From the NCBI RefSeq assembly GCF_029395355.1, contig NZ_CP113913.1, positions 1,798,001 to 1,862,000 on the forward strand: 64,000 nucleotides of DNA, in the 5' to 3' direction. Shown in pieces: positions 1 through 8,889 of the stretch. The translations under genes were made by a program, and so were the position numbers. The DNA comes from Bifidobacterium sp. ESL0800. Lineage in GTDB: Bacteria > Actinomycetota > Actinomycetes > Actinomycetales > Bifidobacteriaceae. The stretch's first letter is position 1. Every line of letters begins with the position of its first letter. The notes below the pieces were generated by a model. It ran no database searches, was not told the DNA's origin, and saw only the letters and a program-made list of their open reading frames with translations.

Positions 1-1191
1 GTCACCGTGCGCAGCGCCTATCAGTCCACCATCAACATCGAAGGCCAGGACGTGCCCTTCTGGACGTACGCCACCAGCGCCGACCAGCTGCTCGGCTTCT
101 TCAAGGCCAACGCCAAGAACGCTGCAAAGGTGTCGGTCAATGTCACCAACGTCTACAACCAGCTCACCGGCGGGTTCGTGATCAACAAGGCCGGCCCGGT
201 CACGGTCATCGCCGACGGCAAGACCAGCGTGGCACCCAACGGCAAGCTTACGGCCGCCTCGATTCTCGATTCCAAGAACATCACCATCGGCAAGGAAGAC
301 CGAGTCAGCGTCAGCGAGGACAACGGGCAGACCATCCTGCGCGTCCAACGCGTCACGCACGGTCAGGAGACGAAGGACGTCGCCGTGCCGTTCGCCACAC
401 GCACCGTGGTCGATTCCAACCTGCAGCCCGGCCAGACCGAGATTCGTCAGGCGGGCCAGAACGGCAACAAGCAGCAGGTCTACGACGTCACCTATGTCGA
501 CGGCCAGGCCGAAAGCTCGACGCTTCAATCCGAGACCGTCACCCAAGTGGCGGTAGACCAGATTGTGGCCGTCGGGCCGGCCGCTGCTGCTACTCCCGCA
601 CCTTCGACCGGCGGCAGCGGCAATGGCGATTCCAGCACCGGCACCGGTTCAAACGGCAGCAGCGATTCCGGCACAAGCAAAGACAAGGACAAGGGCAAAG
701 ACGACTCCGGCAATTCGTCTTCGTCAGCCCCGGCACCTTCAGCACCTGCACAGCAGCCGAACCAACCGTCGCAGCCTTCAACGCCTGCTCCGGCACCGGC
801 GCCAGCCCCTGCACCCGCACCTTCAGCTCCCGGTCACGGCGGCCTGTGGCATGCAAGCCCTGCGGCGGCGCAAGAGTATGCCTGCGCAATGGTGATGCAA
901 CACAGTGATTGGGGCTGGAACCAGGCAGACTGCCAACCGCTCATCAATATGTGGACCCTCGAATCCAGTTGGAGCTGGAGCGCGCTGAACCGGCAAATGG
1001 CGGACGGCACTCCGGAAAACGCGCCATACGGCATACCGCAGTCATACCCCGGCAGCAAAATGGCCTCGTTCGGGGCTGATTGGAAAGACAACGCCGGCAC
1101 CCAGATCGATTGGGGCCTGAGCTACATTCACAGCGCGTACGGCAGCCCACGAGGCGCCTGGAGCTTCTGGCAAACCCATCACGCCTACTGA
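1..1191 (+). CDS. G5-domain cell-wall protein with transglycosylase-like C-terminus (5' truncated)
   Basis: The reading frame is open to the left edge (codons for V-T precede the first GTG at 7), so the N-terminus lies outside the window. Residues 1-85 look like the ubiquitin-like DUF348 repeats of Rpf-type proteins. Residues 90-190 form a G5 domain (ending near QIVAVGP). A Ser/Gly/Lys and then Pro/Ala-rich linker of about 85 residues follows, a typical wall spacer. The last 115 residues (WHASPAAAQEYACAMV onward, with TLESSW and APYGIPQSYPGSKMAS) match the lysozyme/transglycosylase-like domain of actinobacterial resuscitation-promoting and aggregation-promoting proteins; the Glu of LESSW is the expected catalytic acid. 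It probably cleaves or remodels peptidoglycan outside the cell. The next gene is rsmA, as in the rpfB-ksgA pair of other actinobacteria. The domain call is solid; the exact enzymatic activity is inferred from the family. Confidence 0.85.
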   Translation, partial: VTVRSAYQSTINIEGQDVPFWTYATSADQLLGFFKANAKNAAKVSVNVTNVYNQLTGGFVINKAGPVTVIADGKTSVAPNGKLTAASILDSKNITIGKEDRVSVSEDNGQTILRVQRVTHGQETKDVAVPFATRTVVDSNLQPGQTEIRQAGQNGNKQQVYDVTYVDGQAESSTLQSETVTQVAVDQIVAVGPAAAATPAPSTGGSGNGDSSTGTGSNGSSDSGTSKDKDKGKDDSGNSSSSAPAPSAPAQQPNQPSQPSTPAPAPAPAPAPAPSAPGHGGLWHASPAAAQEYACAMVMQHSDWGWNQADCQPLINMWTLESSWSWSALNRQMADGTPENAPYGIPQSYPGSKMASFGADWKDNAGTQIDWGLSYIHSAYGSPRGAWSFWQTHHAY

Positions 1192-1503
1192 CCTGCGCGT
1201 ACGCGAGGATCGCGCTGGCTCGTTACCGAATCTGACAGCTACCGATATCACCTGTCACGTCAACAATCCGCGCATTTGGCCCGTGTTTGAGAACAATCGC
1301 AGCAACTCAATCTGAGCCGTTTGAATCCCGGAACGTAAGCTGTGCCTGGCACCGTCAGTCAACTATGCAAAGGCGTCAGCGTCATCCACCGCTTACGATT
1401 TCATATTGAGAAGAAGAAACGCAAGCAATAGCCGACGCTTTTAGCCATGCATCGGCCAAGCCTCGAACACATCGATTCGCGCGCCAAGGGTATCTTTGAA
1501 AGT
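1192..1503. other. Intergenic region before rsmA
   Basis: About 310 bases with no convincing gene. The rsmA frame is open back to an ATG at 1447, but the part before 1504 has no ribosome-binding site. I see no strong terminator hairpin after the G5 protein gene. Confidence 0.5.
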
Positions 1504-2601
1504 ATGAGTGAGCAAACAACGAACGGGAGCAGTGTGACAGACGGCGTGACGGCACATAACGGCCACCTGCTGGGGGCGGGGGACATCCGGCGTATCGCGG
1601 CGGACGCCGGCATCAGCCCGACCAAGAAATTCGGACAGAATTTTGTCATCGACCCGGGTACGGTGCGGCGCATCGTGCGCGAAGCCGGCGTCACCGCCGA
1701 TACCCGCGTGCTCGAAGTCGGGCCGGGTTTGGGCTCGCTCACCTTGGCATTGCTGGAAACCGGGGCCGCGGTGACGGCCGTGGAAATCGACCCGGCGCTG
1801 GCGGCACGGCTGCCCGAGACCGTTGCCGAATTCATGCCGGAGGCGGCCGACCGGCTCACCGTCGTCACCGCCGACGCGATGAGCCTGAGCCCCGAGACGC
1901 TGCCGGAGCTTGCAGCGAATGCGCCGAACGCAACGCACACACCAAGCAGCCAGACTGACGCCGACGACAGGAGAGAAGACACCCACACGGCATCCGGCAA
2001 TCCGTTCACCCTCGTTTCCAATTTGCCATACAATGTGGCGACTCCGATACTGCTGACGCTGCTTGAGCGCTTCGAAAACCTCGACCATTTTCTCGTCATG
2101 GTGCAGAAAGAAGTCGCCGACCGGCTCGCCGCCAAGCCGGGATCAAAAATCTACGGCACCCCAAGCGTAAAACTGGCGTGGTACGGCCAGGCCGAACGCG
2201 TAGGTCTCGTCGGCCGCAACGTCTTCTGGCCCGCGCCGAACGTCGATTCCGCGCTGGTTTCGTTTACGCGGTATCGCAATTATGATGGCAAAAACACGTC
2301 GACAAGCAAGATTGCCGCAGAATCAAGCCTTGACAACGACAACAAGCGCGACCAAAATGTATCACAATCAGCAAATACCATATTCGCGCCCACCTCGTCT
2401 ATCACCCATCAAGCCAACCGCGAGAAAGTGTTCCGACTCATCGACGCCGCCTTCAGCCAGCGCCGTAAGACCCTTCACGCAGCTCTGAAAAAGCTGGTGC
2501 CATCCGAGGCATTCACGGCTGCCGGCATCGACCCCACCAGACGCGGCGAGACCTTGACCGTCAACGAATTCGCCGCTTTGGCCGCAGCGGTTGAGAACTG
2601 A
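1504..2601 (+). CDS. rsmA: 16S rRNA (adenine1518-N6/adenine1519-N6)-dimethyltransferase RsmA
   Basis: This enzyme dimethylates the two adjacent adenosines in the 3' terminal hairpin of 16S rRNA, using S-adenosylmethionine, late in small-subunit assembly. Visible motifs are TKKFGQNF near the start, the SAM-binding VLEVGPGLGSLTL, the catalytic NLPYN, and the VQKEVADRL and FWPAPNVDSALV segments of the KsgA/RsmA family. The protein is longer than the usual 270-290 residues because of two low-complexity insertions: one just before NLPYN (rich in Thr/Asp/Arg) and one of about 45 residues after VSFTRYRNY (rich in Ser/Asn/Lys). Neither interrupts a motif. Three starts are possible: ATG 1447, ATG 1504, or GTG 1534, which has GGGAG four bases upstream. 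I chose 1504 because it gives an N-terminal length like that of other actinobacterial members. Confidence 0.93.
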   Translation: MSEQTTNGSSVTDGVTAHNGHLLGAGDIRRIAADAGISPTKKFGQNFVIDPGTVRRIVREAGVTADTRVLEVGPGLGSLTLALLETGAAVTAVEIDPALAARLPETVAEFMPEAADRLTVVTADAMSLSPETLPELAANAPNATHTPSSQTDADDRREDTHTASGNPFTLVSNLPYNVATPILLTLLERFENLDHFLVMVQKEVADRLAAKPGSKIYGTPSVKLAWYGQAERVGLVGRNVFWPAPNVDSALVSFTRYRNYDGKNTSTSKIAAESSLDNDNKRDQNVSQSANTIFAPTSSITHQANREKVFRLIDAAFSQRRKTLHAALKKLVPSEAFTAAGIDPTRRGETLTVNEFAALAAAVEN

Positions 2602-2810
2602 CTTCCTCTGTTCCTTTTATCGTCCACAAGTCAATATAATCCAACGAATTTTACTATGATATACAAGAAATAATCTTCATCGACGGTATCTTCTGTGCGT
2701 CACACTCTCACGGTAAAGTAAAAACGTCGGTATTTCGCCAAATCCTCTGCACGCCGGGCAAGACGCGCGTTTGAAGGAATGGCGCAGGCACGGGTTGACA
2801 GGAATGAACA

Positions 2811-3437
2811 ATGCAGCAATTTAGCGACGAACGCAAGGCGCGCAAGGAGTACGTGCATCACCGTCAGGTGCGTGTATTTTCAACGATTGCGGCCGTATTG
2901 GTCGTGGCCTTGGTGGTCTCGTTCCTCGTCTTCTTCCGCACCATCGGCAAAAGCAATGCAGACGTGCCACAGGCACAGACCAACTACGGCGCACCGCTTG
3001 TCTGCGCATCTGAAGACCCCAAGAAAAGCCCGGCCACATACCAGCCAAACGGGAGCGTGGAAGTCAACGTGCTGAACGGCACCAAATCGGTGGGTCTTGC
3101 GGGAGCGGTAGGCGAGGCCTTGCGGAATCGTAATTTCAACGTTTCCGCCGTCGGCGATTTCCCTTCGCGAAAAGTGGAGCGGACCACCATCTACTACGGG
3201 GTGAACAACATGTGGCAGGCCTATACGGTCTACAGCAACTTCACCGACGCCGAACTGGTGATGGACAGCAGGACGGACGGGGTCGTCAGCGTGGCCATCG
3301 GCTCGACATTCAGCGACCTGACCCCCAAAAAATCAGTGCCGCCCCAAGACTCTAAAATCAAAAACATTCCAGGTTGCACACTGCCCAGCAAAATCGACAA
3401 GGCCAAGCTGCCCAAGGATTTCCGCCAAAAGAAGTAG
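2811..3437 (+). CDS. Membrane-anchored LytR_C-domain protein
   Basis: A 208-residue protein with a charged N-terminus, one membrane segment at about residues 25-45 (TIAAVLVVALVVSFLVFF) and an extracellular part. Residues 80-165 (SVEVNVLNGTKSVGLAGAVG, then TTIYYG) match the LytR/CpsA/Psr C-terminal domain (LytR_C), here without the catalytic LCP domain. Such stand-alone LytR_C proteins are common in actinobacteria and are thought to bind wall components, but their exact role is unknown. The ATG at 2811 is preceded by AGGAA with a six-base spacer. The C-terminus is Lys-rich. The roughly 210 bases upstream are AT-rich and probably carry its promoter. Confidence 0.8.
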   Translation: MQQFSDERKARKEYVHHRQVRVFSTIAAVLVVALVVSFLVFFRTIGKSNADVPQAQTNYGAPLVCASEDPKKSPATYQPNGSVEVNVLNGTKSVGLAGAVGEALRNRNFNVSAVGDFPSRKVERTTIYYGVNNMWQAYTVYSNFTDAELVMDSRTDGVVSVAIGSTFSDLTPKKSVPPQDSKIKNIPGCTLPSKIDKAKLPKDFRQKK

Positions 3438-3512
3438 CACTTATTGCGGGTCGTCGGTTCAGCTGGCAGCCTGCACGACTTTTCTTCGCGGCCATCAGGG
3501 CCATCAATTCGG

Positions 3513-4940
3513 CTATTCGGAGACTAAGCCAACTTCAGCGGCCCAACGCCTGAGCTCGGCGACGGCGGTGTCGTGGTCGGCAGGGCCGTGGTCCAGACGG
3601 TAATCGAGCATGTGCTTGTAGGCGCGGCCGACTGCCGGGCCGGGCTTGACGCCTAGGATCTCGATGATCTCGTTGCCGTTGATGTCCGGGCGGATCGCGT
3701 CGAAGTCCTCCTGTTCCTTAAGCTTCTTGACGCGGGCCTCGAGCTCGTCCATCGCGTCCGAGAACATCAGCGCCTTGCGCTTGTTCTGTGTGGTCGCGTC
3801 GGCGCGGGTAAGCCGGTTCAAGCGCTCGTAAAGATGCCCGGAATCCTTGACATACCGGCGAACGGCGGAATCCGTCCAAGGCTCATCGACGTAGCCGTGG
3901 AAACGCAAGTGCAGATTCACCAGCTCGCTGACGTCCTGGATAAGATGCTTGTCGAAACGCAGCGCCTTCAAGCGCTTGCGCACCAATTTCGCGCCCACCG
4001 CGTCGTGGTGGTGGAAGCTCACCTTGCCGTGCGGCTCGAAGCGGCGCGTGGCGGGCTTGCCGATATCGTGCAGCAAAGCGGCCAGACGCAACGTGAGATC
4101 AGGCGCGGGAACAGGGCCGTCGGGGCCGGTTTCCAGGGCGATCGCGCGGTCGAGCACCATCAGCGTGTGCTCGAAAACGTCCTTATGACGGTGATGCTCG
4201 TCGATCTGCAGCTTCAGCGCAGGAATCTCAGGTAATACAATATCGGCCAAGCCGGAGTCGACCAGCGCCTCGATACCCTCGTGCGGGCGCTCGGAGAGCA
4301 GCAGCTTGGTGATCTCGTCACGCACGCGCTCGGCGGAGACGATGGAAATGCGGTCGACCATATCGGTGATGGCTTCGGCGGTGTCCGGCTCGATGCGGAA
4401 GCCAAGCTGGGCGACGAACCGCACCGCGCGCATCATACGCAGCGGGTCGTCCTCGAAAGACTGCCGCGGGTCGACCGGCGTGCGCAGAACGCCTTTGGCC
4501 AGATCGCTGGCACCGCCGAACGGATCGACGAACTCAAGGTCGGGCACGCGCAACGCCATCGCGTTGACGGTGAAATCGCGCCGCGAAAGGTCGCCTTCCA
4601 GCGAGTCCCCATACTCAACGACCGGCTTGCGCGAATCGGGATCATATTTATCGGAGCGGTAGGTGGTGACTTCGACCTTGACTTCAGTGCCGTCCTTGCG
4701 ACGCCGCATCGCGCCCAAGGTGCCGAACTTGCGGCCCATATCCCAGAAACCATCGTGACCGAAACGCTTGAGAATCGGTTCGAACTGCTCGGGCCGGGCG
4801 GAGGAGCAGAAATCGAGGTCGTGACTTTTGCGGTGCAACAGCAGGTCGCGCACGGGCCCGCCCACCAGCGAAAGCTCGTAGCCCTGCTCCGCGAACATGT
4901 GCCCCAGCTCAATGGCCTCAGGCCACACCTCAAACTTCAC
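3513..4940 (-). CDS. cca: CCA tRNA nucleotidyltransferase with HD domain
   Basis: This is a class II nucleotidyltransferase of the poly(A) polymerase/CCA family, which adds or repairs the 3' CCA end of tRNA. The N-terminal part shows LVGGPVRDLLL followed by HDLDF (the G-G and D-x-D motif that binds metal and nucleotide), RRDFTVNAMA, and a DDPLRMMRAVRF motif. The central part has an HD phosphohydrolase motif, LAALLHDIGKPATR. The frame is open to 4967, but I chose GTG at 4940 because GGAGG lies six bases upstream; the extra nine residues of the longer form repeat the real start (MKFERW versus MKFEVW). It is transcribed divergently from the NUDIX gene. This pcnA/cca - NUDIX - secreted protein - murJ order is conserved in actinobacteria. 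Confidence 0.93.
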   Translation of the reverse strand: MKFEVWPEAIELGHMFAEQGYELSLVGGPVRDLLLHRKSHDLDFCSSARPEQFEPILKRFGHDGFWDMGRKFGTLGAMRRRKDGTEVKVEVTTYRSDKYDPDSRKPVVEYGDSLEGDLSRRDFTVNAMALRVPDLEFVDPFGGASDLAKGVLRTPVDPRQSFEDDPLRMMRAVRFVAQLGFRIEPDTAEAITDMVDRISIVSAERVRDEITKLLLSERPHEGIEALVDSGLADIVLPEIPALKLQIDEHHRHKDVFEHTLMVLDRAIALETGPDGPVPAPDLTLRLAALLHDIGKPATRRFEPHGKVSFHHHDAVGAKLVRKRLKALRFDKHLIQDVSELVNLHLRFHGYVDEPWTDSAVRRYVKDSGHLYERLNRLTRADATTQNKRKALMFSDAMDELEARVKKLKEQEDFDAIRPDINGNEIIEILGVKPGPAVGRAYKHMLDYRLDHGPADHDTAVAELRRWAAEVGLVSE

Positions 4941-5299
4941 GATTTGCCTCCAACGCTCGAATTTCACGCGACTTCCAGCATACCGTCACCGTTGCCCGCG
5001 CCGCATGCCGGCAATCGGCCGGCAATTGGCCAACATCAATCAATATCCAACCGCCCTGCCAGTTTTTGTGCCGCAAACCGGTCATTCATGCCACTTGGAG
5101 TAGGTTTCCGGCCATCAAGCCACTGTGATGGAGCACGTACCGGTTTACTGCACAAGTCAAGCAGAACAGCCGGTTACCGGCGATATCTCTAAAGCAAAAA
5201 GCGGAAATCGCTAGTCCCTTCACCCTGATTCCGGCCGGTTTTGTGCCCTTTGCCATCCCGTTACCCTACCTGCACATCCTTCTGAGTAAGCTAGGTTGT
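4941..5299. other. Divergent intergenic region, cca / NUDIX
   Basis: About 360 bases between two divergent genes. It holds a perfect 13-base palindrome GCCGGTTACCGGC at 5169-5181, which might be an operator, and several GGCCGG repeats. I see no clear -10/-35 pair. Confidence 0.45.
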
Positions 5300-5998
5300 A
5301 TGATAACGCCCGCAGACATGGCTCGTATGATGGCCAACGCCTCGGGCAACCATGCCCAAAACGCGAATGGCGAGAATTCCGACAGGCGTGACGACGGCAA
5401 CAGACTCAACCAGCCCGACACATTACTGTATACTTCGCAATCCGAACGTCATATCGTCCGTTTCATCGAACCGGACGGTGCGCCGACGCCGAAGATGATG
5501 CCACATCACCGCGCCGGCCATGGTCCGACCAAGTTCGCCACGCTCGACGCCCAGGAACTGCCGGTGGCCCGCGAATATTCAGCCGGCGGCTTGATTTTCG
5601 ATTCCCACAACCGGGTCGCGCTCATCGCCCGCCATTCGCGCAGCGGCCACCTCGAATGGTGCCTGCCGAAAGGCCATATCGAAAAGGGCGAGACTCCCGA
5701 GCAGACCGCCGTCCGCGAGGTCCACGAAGAGACCGGCATATTAGGCGAGGTCATCGATTCCATCGCCACCATCGATTATTGGTTCACCGGCCAGGCAGAG
5801 CGCGTACACAAGCTCGTCCACCATTTCGCACTTCGGCAGATCGGCGGCTTCCTCACCGTCGAAGGCGACCCCGACCATGAGGCCGAAGACGCCATCTGGG
5901 TGGATTTCGACGACCTTGACAACGTGCTGAGCTATCCTAACGAGCGTAAAATCGCGTGGCTTTACGCCAAGAAACTGAACAGGCAGGCAGAAGGTTGA
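5300..5998 (+). CDS. NUDIX hydrolase (MutT4-like)
   Basis: The central and C-terminal parts hold a complete NUDIX box: GHIEKGETPEQTAVREVHEE followed by TGILGEV, which coordinates the divalent metal used to hydrolyse nucleoside diphosphate derivatives. The domain begins at YSAGGLIFDS and ends near the C-terminus at KIAWLYAKKL. The first 85 or so residues (Asn/Asp-rich) are not conserved. The frame extends to GTG 5243, but the residues before ATG 5300 look like translated non-coding DNA; ATGs at 5318 and 5327 are also possible, and none has a strong ribosome-binding site. The position next to cca and upstream of the murJ block corresponds to mutT4 in mycobacteria, so orthology is likely, but the substrate is unknown. 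Confidence 0.85.
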   Translation: MITPADMARMMANASGNHAQNANGENSDRRDDGNRLNQPDTLLYTSQSERHIVRFIEPDGAPTPKMMPHHRAGHGPTKFATLDAQELPVAREYSAGGLIFDSHNRVALIARHSRSGHLEWCLPKGHIEKGETPEQTAVREVHEETGILGEVIDSIATIDYWFTGQAERVHKLVHHFALRQIGGFLTVEGDPDHEAEDAIWVDFDDLDNVLSYPNERKIAWLYAKKLNRQAEG

Positions 5999-6030
5999 AG
6001 CACTGGCACCCCTGCGTCCCCCGCACCAAT

Positions 6031-8889
6031 ATGGACAGCAAACAATCGCCCCTCTCTTCCAAGATCTCGGCGATCGTCTCATCTGTCATAGCCCTGCTGT
6101 GCGCATCCGCATTGGTTCTTTCGCCCGGTGTCGCAATGGCTGCGGAAACCTCAGAGACCGACGCATCCTCGGATACTTCAACGACCAATCCGGGAGGCTC
6201 GGGCTCTTCGACCACTCCGGCCAATCCTTCCACTCCCGGCGACAACACCGGCAAGGAACCAGCCAAACCCGCAACACCGTCGCAGCCGACCCAGACGCCG
6301 GAAGACGGGACTTCCGAAGAACAGACTCCGGGCCTGCAGACATCGCCATCGACGCGTTCCTTCAATAATTTTTCCCCTTCATCGAGGCAAACGCTGCAAG
6401 GCACTGCGGGCAATGCCGATCAAAACGGCTCAGCGTCCAACGAACCGGGCGCCAAAGGCACACAAAAGGATGCCGAGGTGACGATTACCGCGTCAACACC
6501 CGTGGTCACTGCGAACTCCGGCTATCATCTGAGCGCGGTCATCAAAAACACCAGCGACAGCGCGTTGCCGGCGGGCACACTGAGCGTGGCCGTCAACGAC
6601 TATTACACCTTCGTCTCGCGCTCGGACCTGCAGCAATGGGCACAAGGGGATTCACGAATCCAAGTGCCCAACCAAATCGGGCAAGTCAACGTGCCCGAAA
6701 TCGCAAAAGGCGAGAAGACCAGCGTCACCATCGATGCAAATCCTGACCAGCAGAGCCTGAAAAACATGCTTTCGTGGGGCCCGAAGCCGGTGCGCGTCGA
6801 CTATTCGTTCGTTCGGAATTCAAGCGACGAAGGCAAATCTGCTTCAAAATCACAGAAGCCATATCTCAATACCACGCATACGTTCCTGACCCGTTCCGGT
6901 GACGGCCTCAATACCGCCAACACCCCTCCGATGGACATCACCATCGCCATGCCGCTGACCAGTAACGGCTGGCAGATCGACGGGCAGAAGCTCACGGAGT
7001 TCATGACCGCAGGCGTTGGGGACAGCGCCAAAATCCTCAGCACACACAAACTTTCGCAACCCGTCGAACAATTGATCAGCAAGCATCCGGGCCTGCAGGT
7101 CATCACGGATCCGACGCTGGCGCAGAGCCTTCCCGTGCCGCCGAAAACCAGCGGAATCATGCAGTCCGGCGACTTCGACATCACCGCATATTCCGCCCTG
7201 AACAATGGCAGCGAGTACGAGAAGGCAGGCATTGCGTCCAAAGACTGGAACGCGGAAACTGGGTTGAAGCAATATCGTGACGCCACCGGCGACACCAAGG
7301 CCAATATGCCGTCCTACGCTTGGCCGGGCCACGGACGGTGGACGATGGGTTCGTTACAAACGGCGAGAGCACAAGGATATTCCACCGCCATCGCCACCGA
7401 CGTTACCGGCGTGGAAGACGCCGATGACAATTCCACGATCCACACCGGCAAATACATCATCCATACCTCGGCCGGCGACATCACCGTGCTCACCGCGCAG
7501 GACGAGTTGAGCCGACTCGCGCAAGGCCTGCCCACCGACAAAACCGTCGACGGAGAGTCGAGCGCTGCCGGCAGGCTTGCGCGTTTTATGGCGCAAAGCG
7601 CTTTTTACCAGATGGAGAGCCCCTACGCCGCGCGCAATCTGCTGATCTGCTTCGACACCGGCACTGCCAATTCCGAAAACAACGCGCAAAATGCCGATAC
7701 CTTGATGCAGGCGGTGGAACAGGCACCATGGCTGAAATTGCGCAGTATGAGCGAGCTGAACCAGACCGAAGCCTATCTTTCCGGGGAGAAAGCCGCCAGT
7801 GCGGTTCCCGATTCGGCCAACATACACGCATCCGTTCTCGAAAAAATCCGGCAGTCACTTTCCACGCTCGCCGCAAGCAAAAACGACATCGACCGATTCA
7901 CCAATTCTATTCTCGATGAATCTTCGTCAAAGACGTCAGAGAACTCGGGCAATTCGGGAAACTCGGAAAAATCCAAGACACCAAACGATAAAAGCAGTCC
8001 ATCCAAGGCCGATTTGAACTCCTCATCCGCAGCAAGCTCCGGCTCAGCTTCCAACTCCGGTTCAGCATCAGGTTCAAACGCGACCTCGGGTTCCTCAGCA
8101 GACGAAACATCGGGGCAATCCGGAACGTCTTCCTCAAAAAACGGCAAATCCGATAAATCTAGTAATACAAATAAGTCCGAAAACTCGTCACCCTCTTCAT
8201 CTTCAAACGCCAACAGCAACTCAACCAACGGGGGCGCCACCAACAACGGCAATGTCAAAGGAAACGCAAACGCAGGCAACACCAAAGTCGACACCGGCGA
8301 CGCGCAATCCCTTGCCCGCCAGGACGCGGACGCCACGGCGAAGCGCTCGAAGAACGGCTGCGACTGGATGGCCGCCATCTCCTCCTTGCAAAACGCCATC
8401 GCCCTCCACGCCCTTTCCTGCAACGACACCGTCGCCAAACGCATGGACGCAAGCGCCCAGAACCTCGCCGGCCAGCTGATGGATGGCATCAAAATCACTC
8501 CTTCGGAATCCATCACCGTCTTGAGCGAATCCGCGAAAATGCCGGTGACGGTGAGCAACAACCACCCTTACCCGGTCACGGTCAAGATCTCATCGCTGTC
8601 CAATTCGATGGAAATCGTCACGACACGTTTCGCCACGCTTTCCATCCCGGCGCGCAGCGAAGCCCAAACCACGTTCAACGTCCGCGTTTCGACCTCCGGC
8701 ACAGCCACGGCGCATCTGACCCTTACCGACCGCCGAGGCGACGCGTTTTCCACCCCGGAATCGACACGCATCACGAGCACTTTACGCCTGAGCGACATGA
8801 GCGGCATGATCTTCATAGTCATTGCGCTGTTTCTAGGCGTGCTCGGCCTCTGGCGCCAATTCAACCGCAAGAAAGATCCTGACGAATGA
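6031..8889 (+). CDS. Secreted DUF6049-like protein with C-terminal membrane anchor
   Basis: This 952-residue protein begins with a clear signal peptide (hydrophobic residues 12-34, cleavage probably after AMA at 35-37). A Thr/Pro/Ser-rich linker follows. The body (about residues 140-640) contains an Ig-like domain (TPVVTANSGYHLSAVIKNTS), a large alpha/beta region (MDITIAMPLTSNGWQIDG, SYAWPGHGRWTMGSLQTAR), then a Ser/Asn/Gly-rich linker, a second Ig-like domain near the C-terminus, and a final membrane segment (MIFIVIALFLGVLGLW) with positive residues after it. It occupies the place of Rv3909 between mutT4 and mviN in mycobacteria. Its function is not established; the context suggests cell-envelope assembly with MurJ. 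The frame extends upstream to 5956, but ATG 6031 starts exactly at the signal peptide and avoids overlap with the NUDIX gene. It overlaps murJ by four bases (ATGA). Confidence 0.8.
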   Translation: MDSKQSPLSSKISAIVSSVIALLCASALVLSPGVAMAAETSETDASSDTSTTNPGGSGSSTTPANPSTPGDNTGKEPAKPATPSQPTQTPEDGTSEEQTPGLQTSPSTRSFNNFSPSSRQTLQGTAGNADQNGSASNEPGAKGTQKDAEVTITASTPVVTANSGYHLSAVIKNTSDSALPAGTLSVAVNDYYTFVSRSDLQQWAQGDSRIQVPNQIGQVNVPEIAKGEKTSVTIDANPDQQSLKNMLSWGPKPVRVDYSFVRNSSDEGKSASKSQKPYLNTTHTFLTRSGDGLNTANTPPMDITIAMPLTSNGWQIDGQKLTEFMTAGVGDSAKILSTHKLSQPVEQLISKHPGLQVITDPTLAQSLPVPPKTSGIMQSGDFDITAYSALNNGSEYEKAGIASKDWNAETGLKQYRDATGDTKANMPSYAWPGHGRWTMGSLQTARAQGYSTAIATDVTGVEDADDNSTIHTGKYIIHTSAGDITVLTAQDELSRLAQGLPTDKTVDGESSAAGRLARFMAQSAFYQMESPYAARNLLICFDTGTANSENNAQNADTLMQAVEQAPWLKLRSMSELNQTEAYLSGEKAASAVPDSANIHASVLEKIRQSLSTLAASKNDIDRFTNSILDESSSKTSENSGNSGNSEKSKTPNDKSSPSKADLNSSSAASSGSASNSGSASGSNATSGSSADETSGQSGTSSSKNGKSDKSSNTNKSENSSPSSSSNANSNSTNGGATNNGNVKGNANAGNTKVDTGDAQSLARQDADATAKRSKNGCDWMAAISSLQNAIALHALSCNDTVAKRMDASAQNLAGQLMDGIKITPSESITVLSESAKMPVTVSNNHPYPVTVKISSLSNSMEIVTTRFATLSIPARSEAQTTFNVRVSTSGTATAHLTLTDRRGDAFSTPESTRITSTLRLSDMSGMIFIVIALFLGVLGLWRQFNRKKDPDE

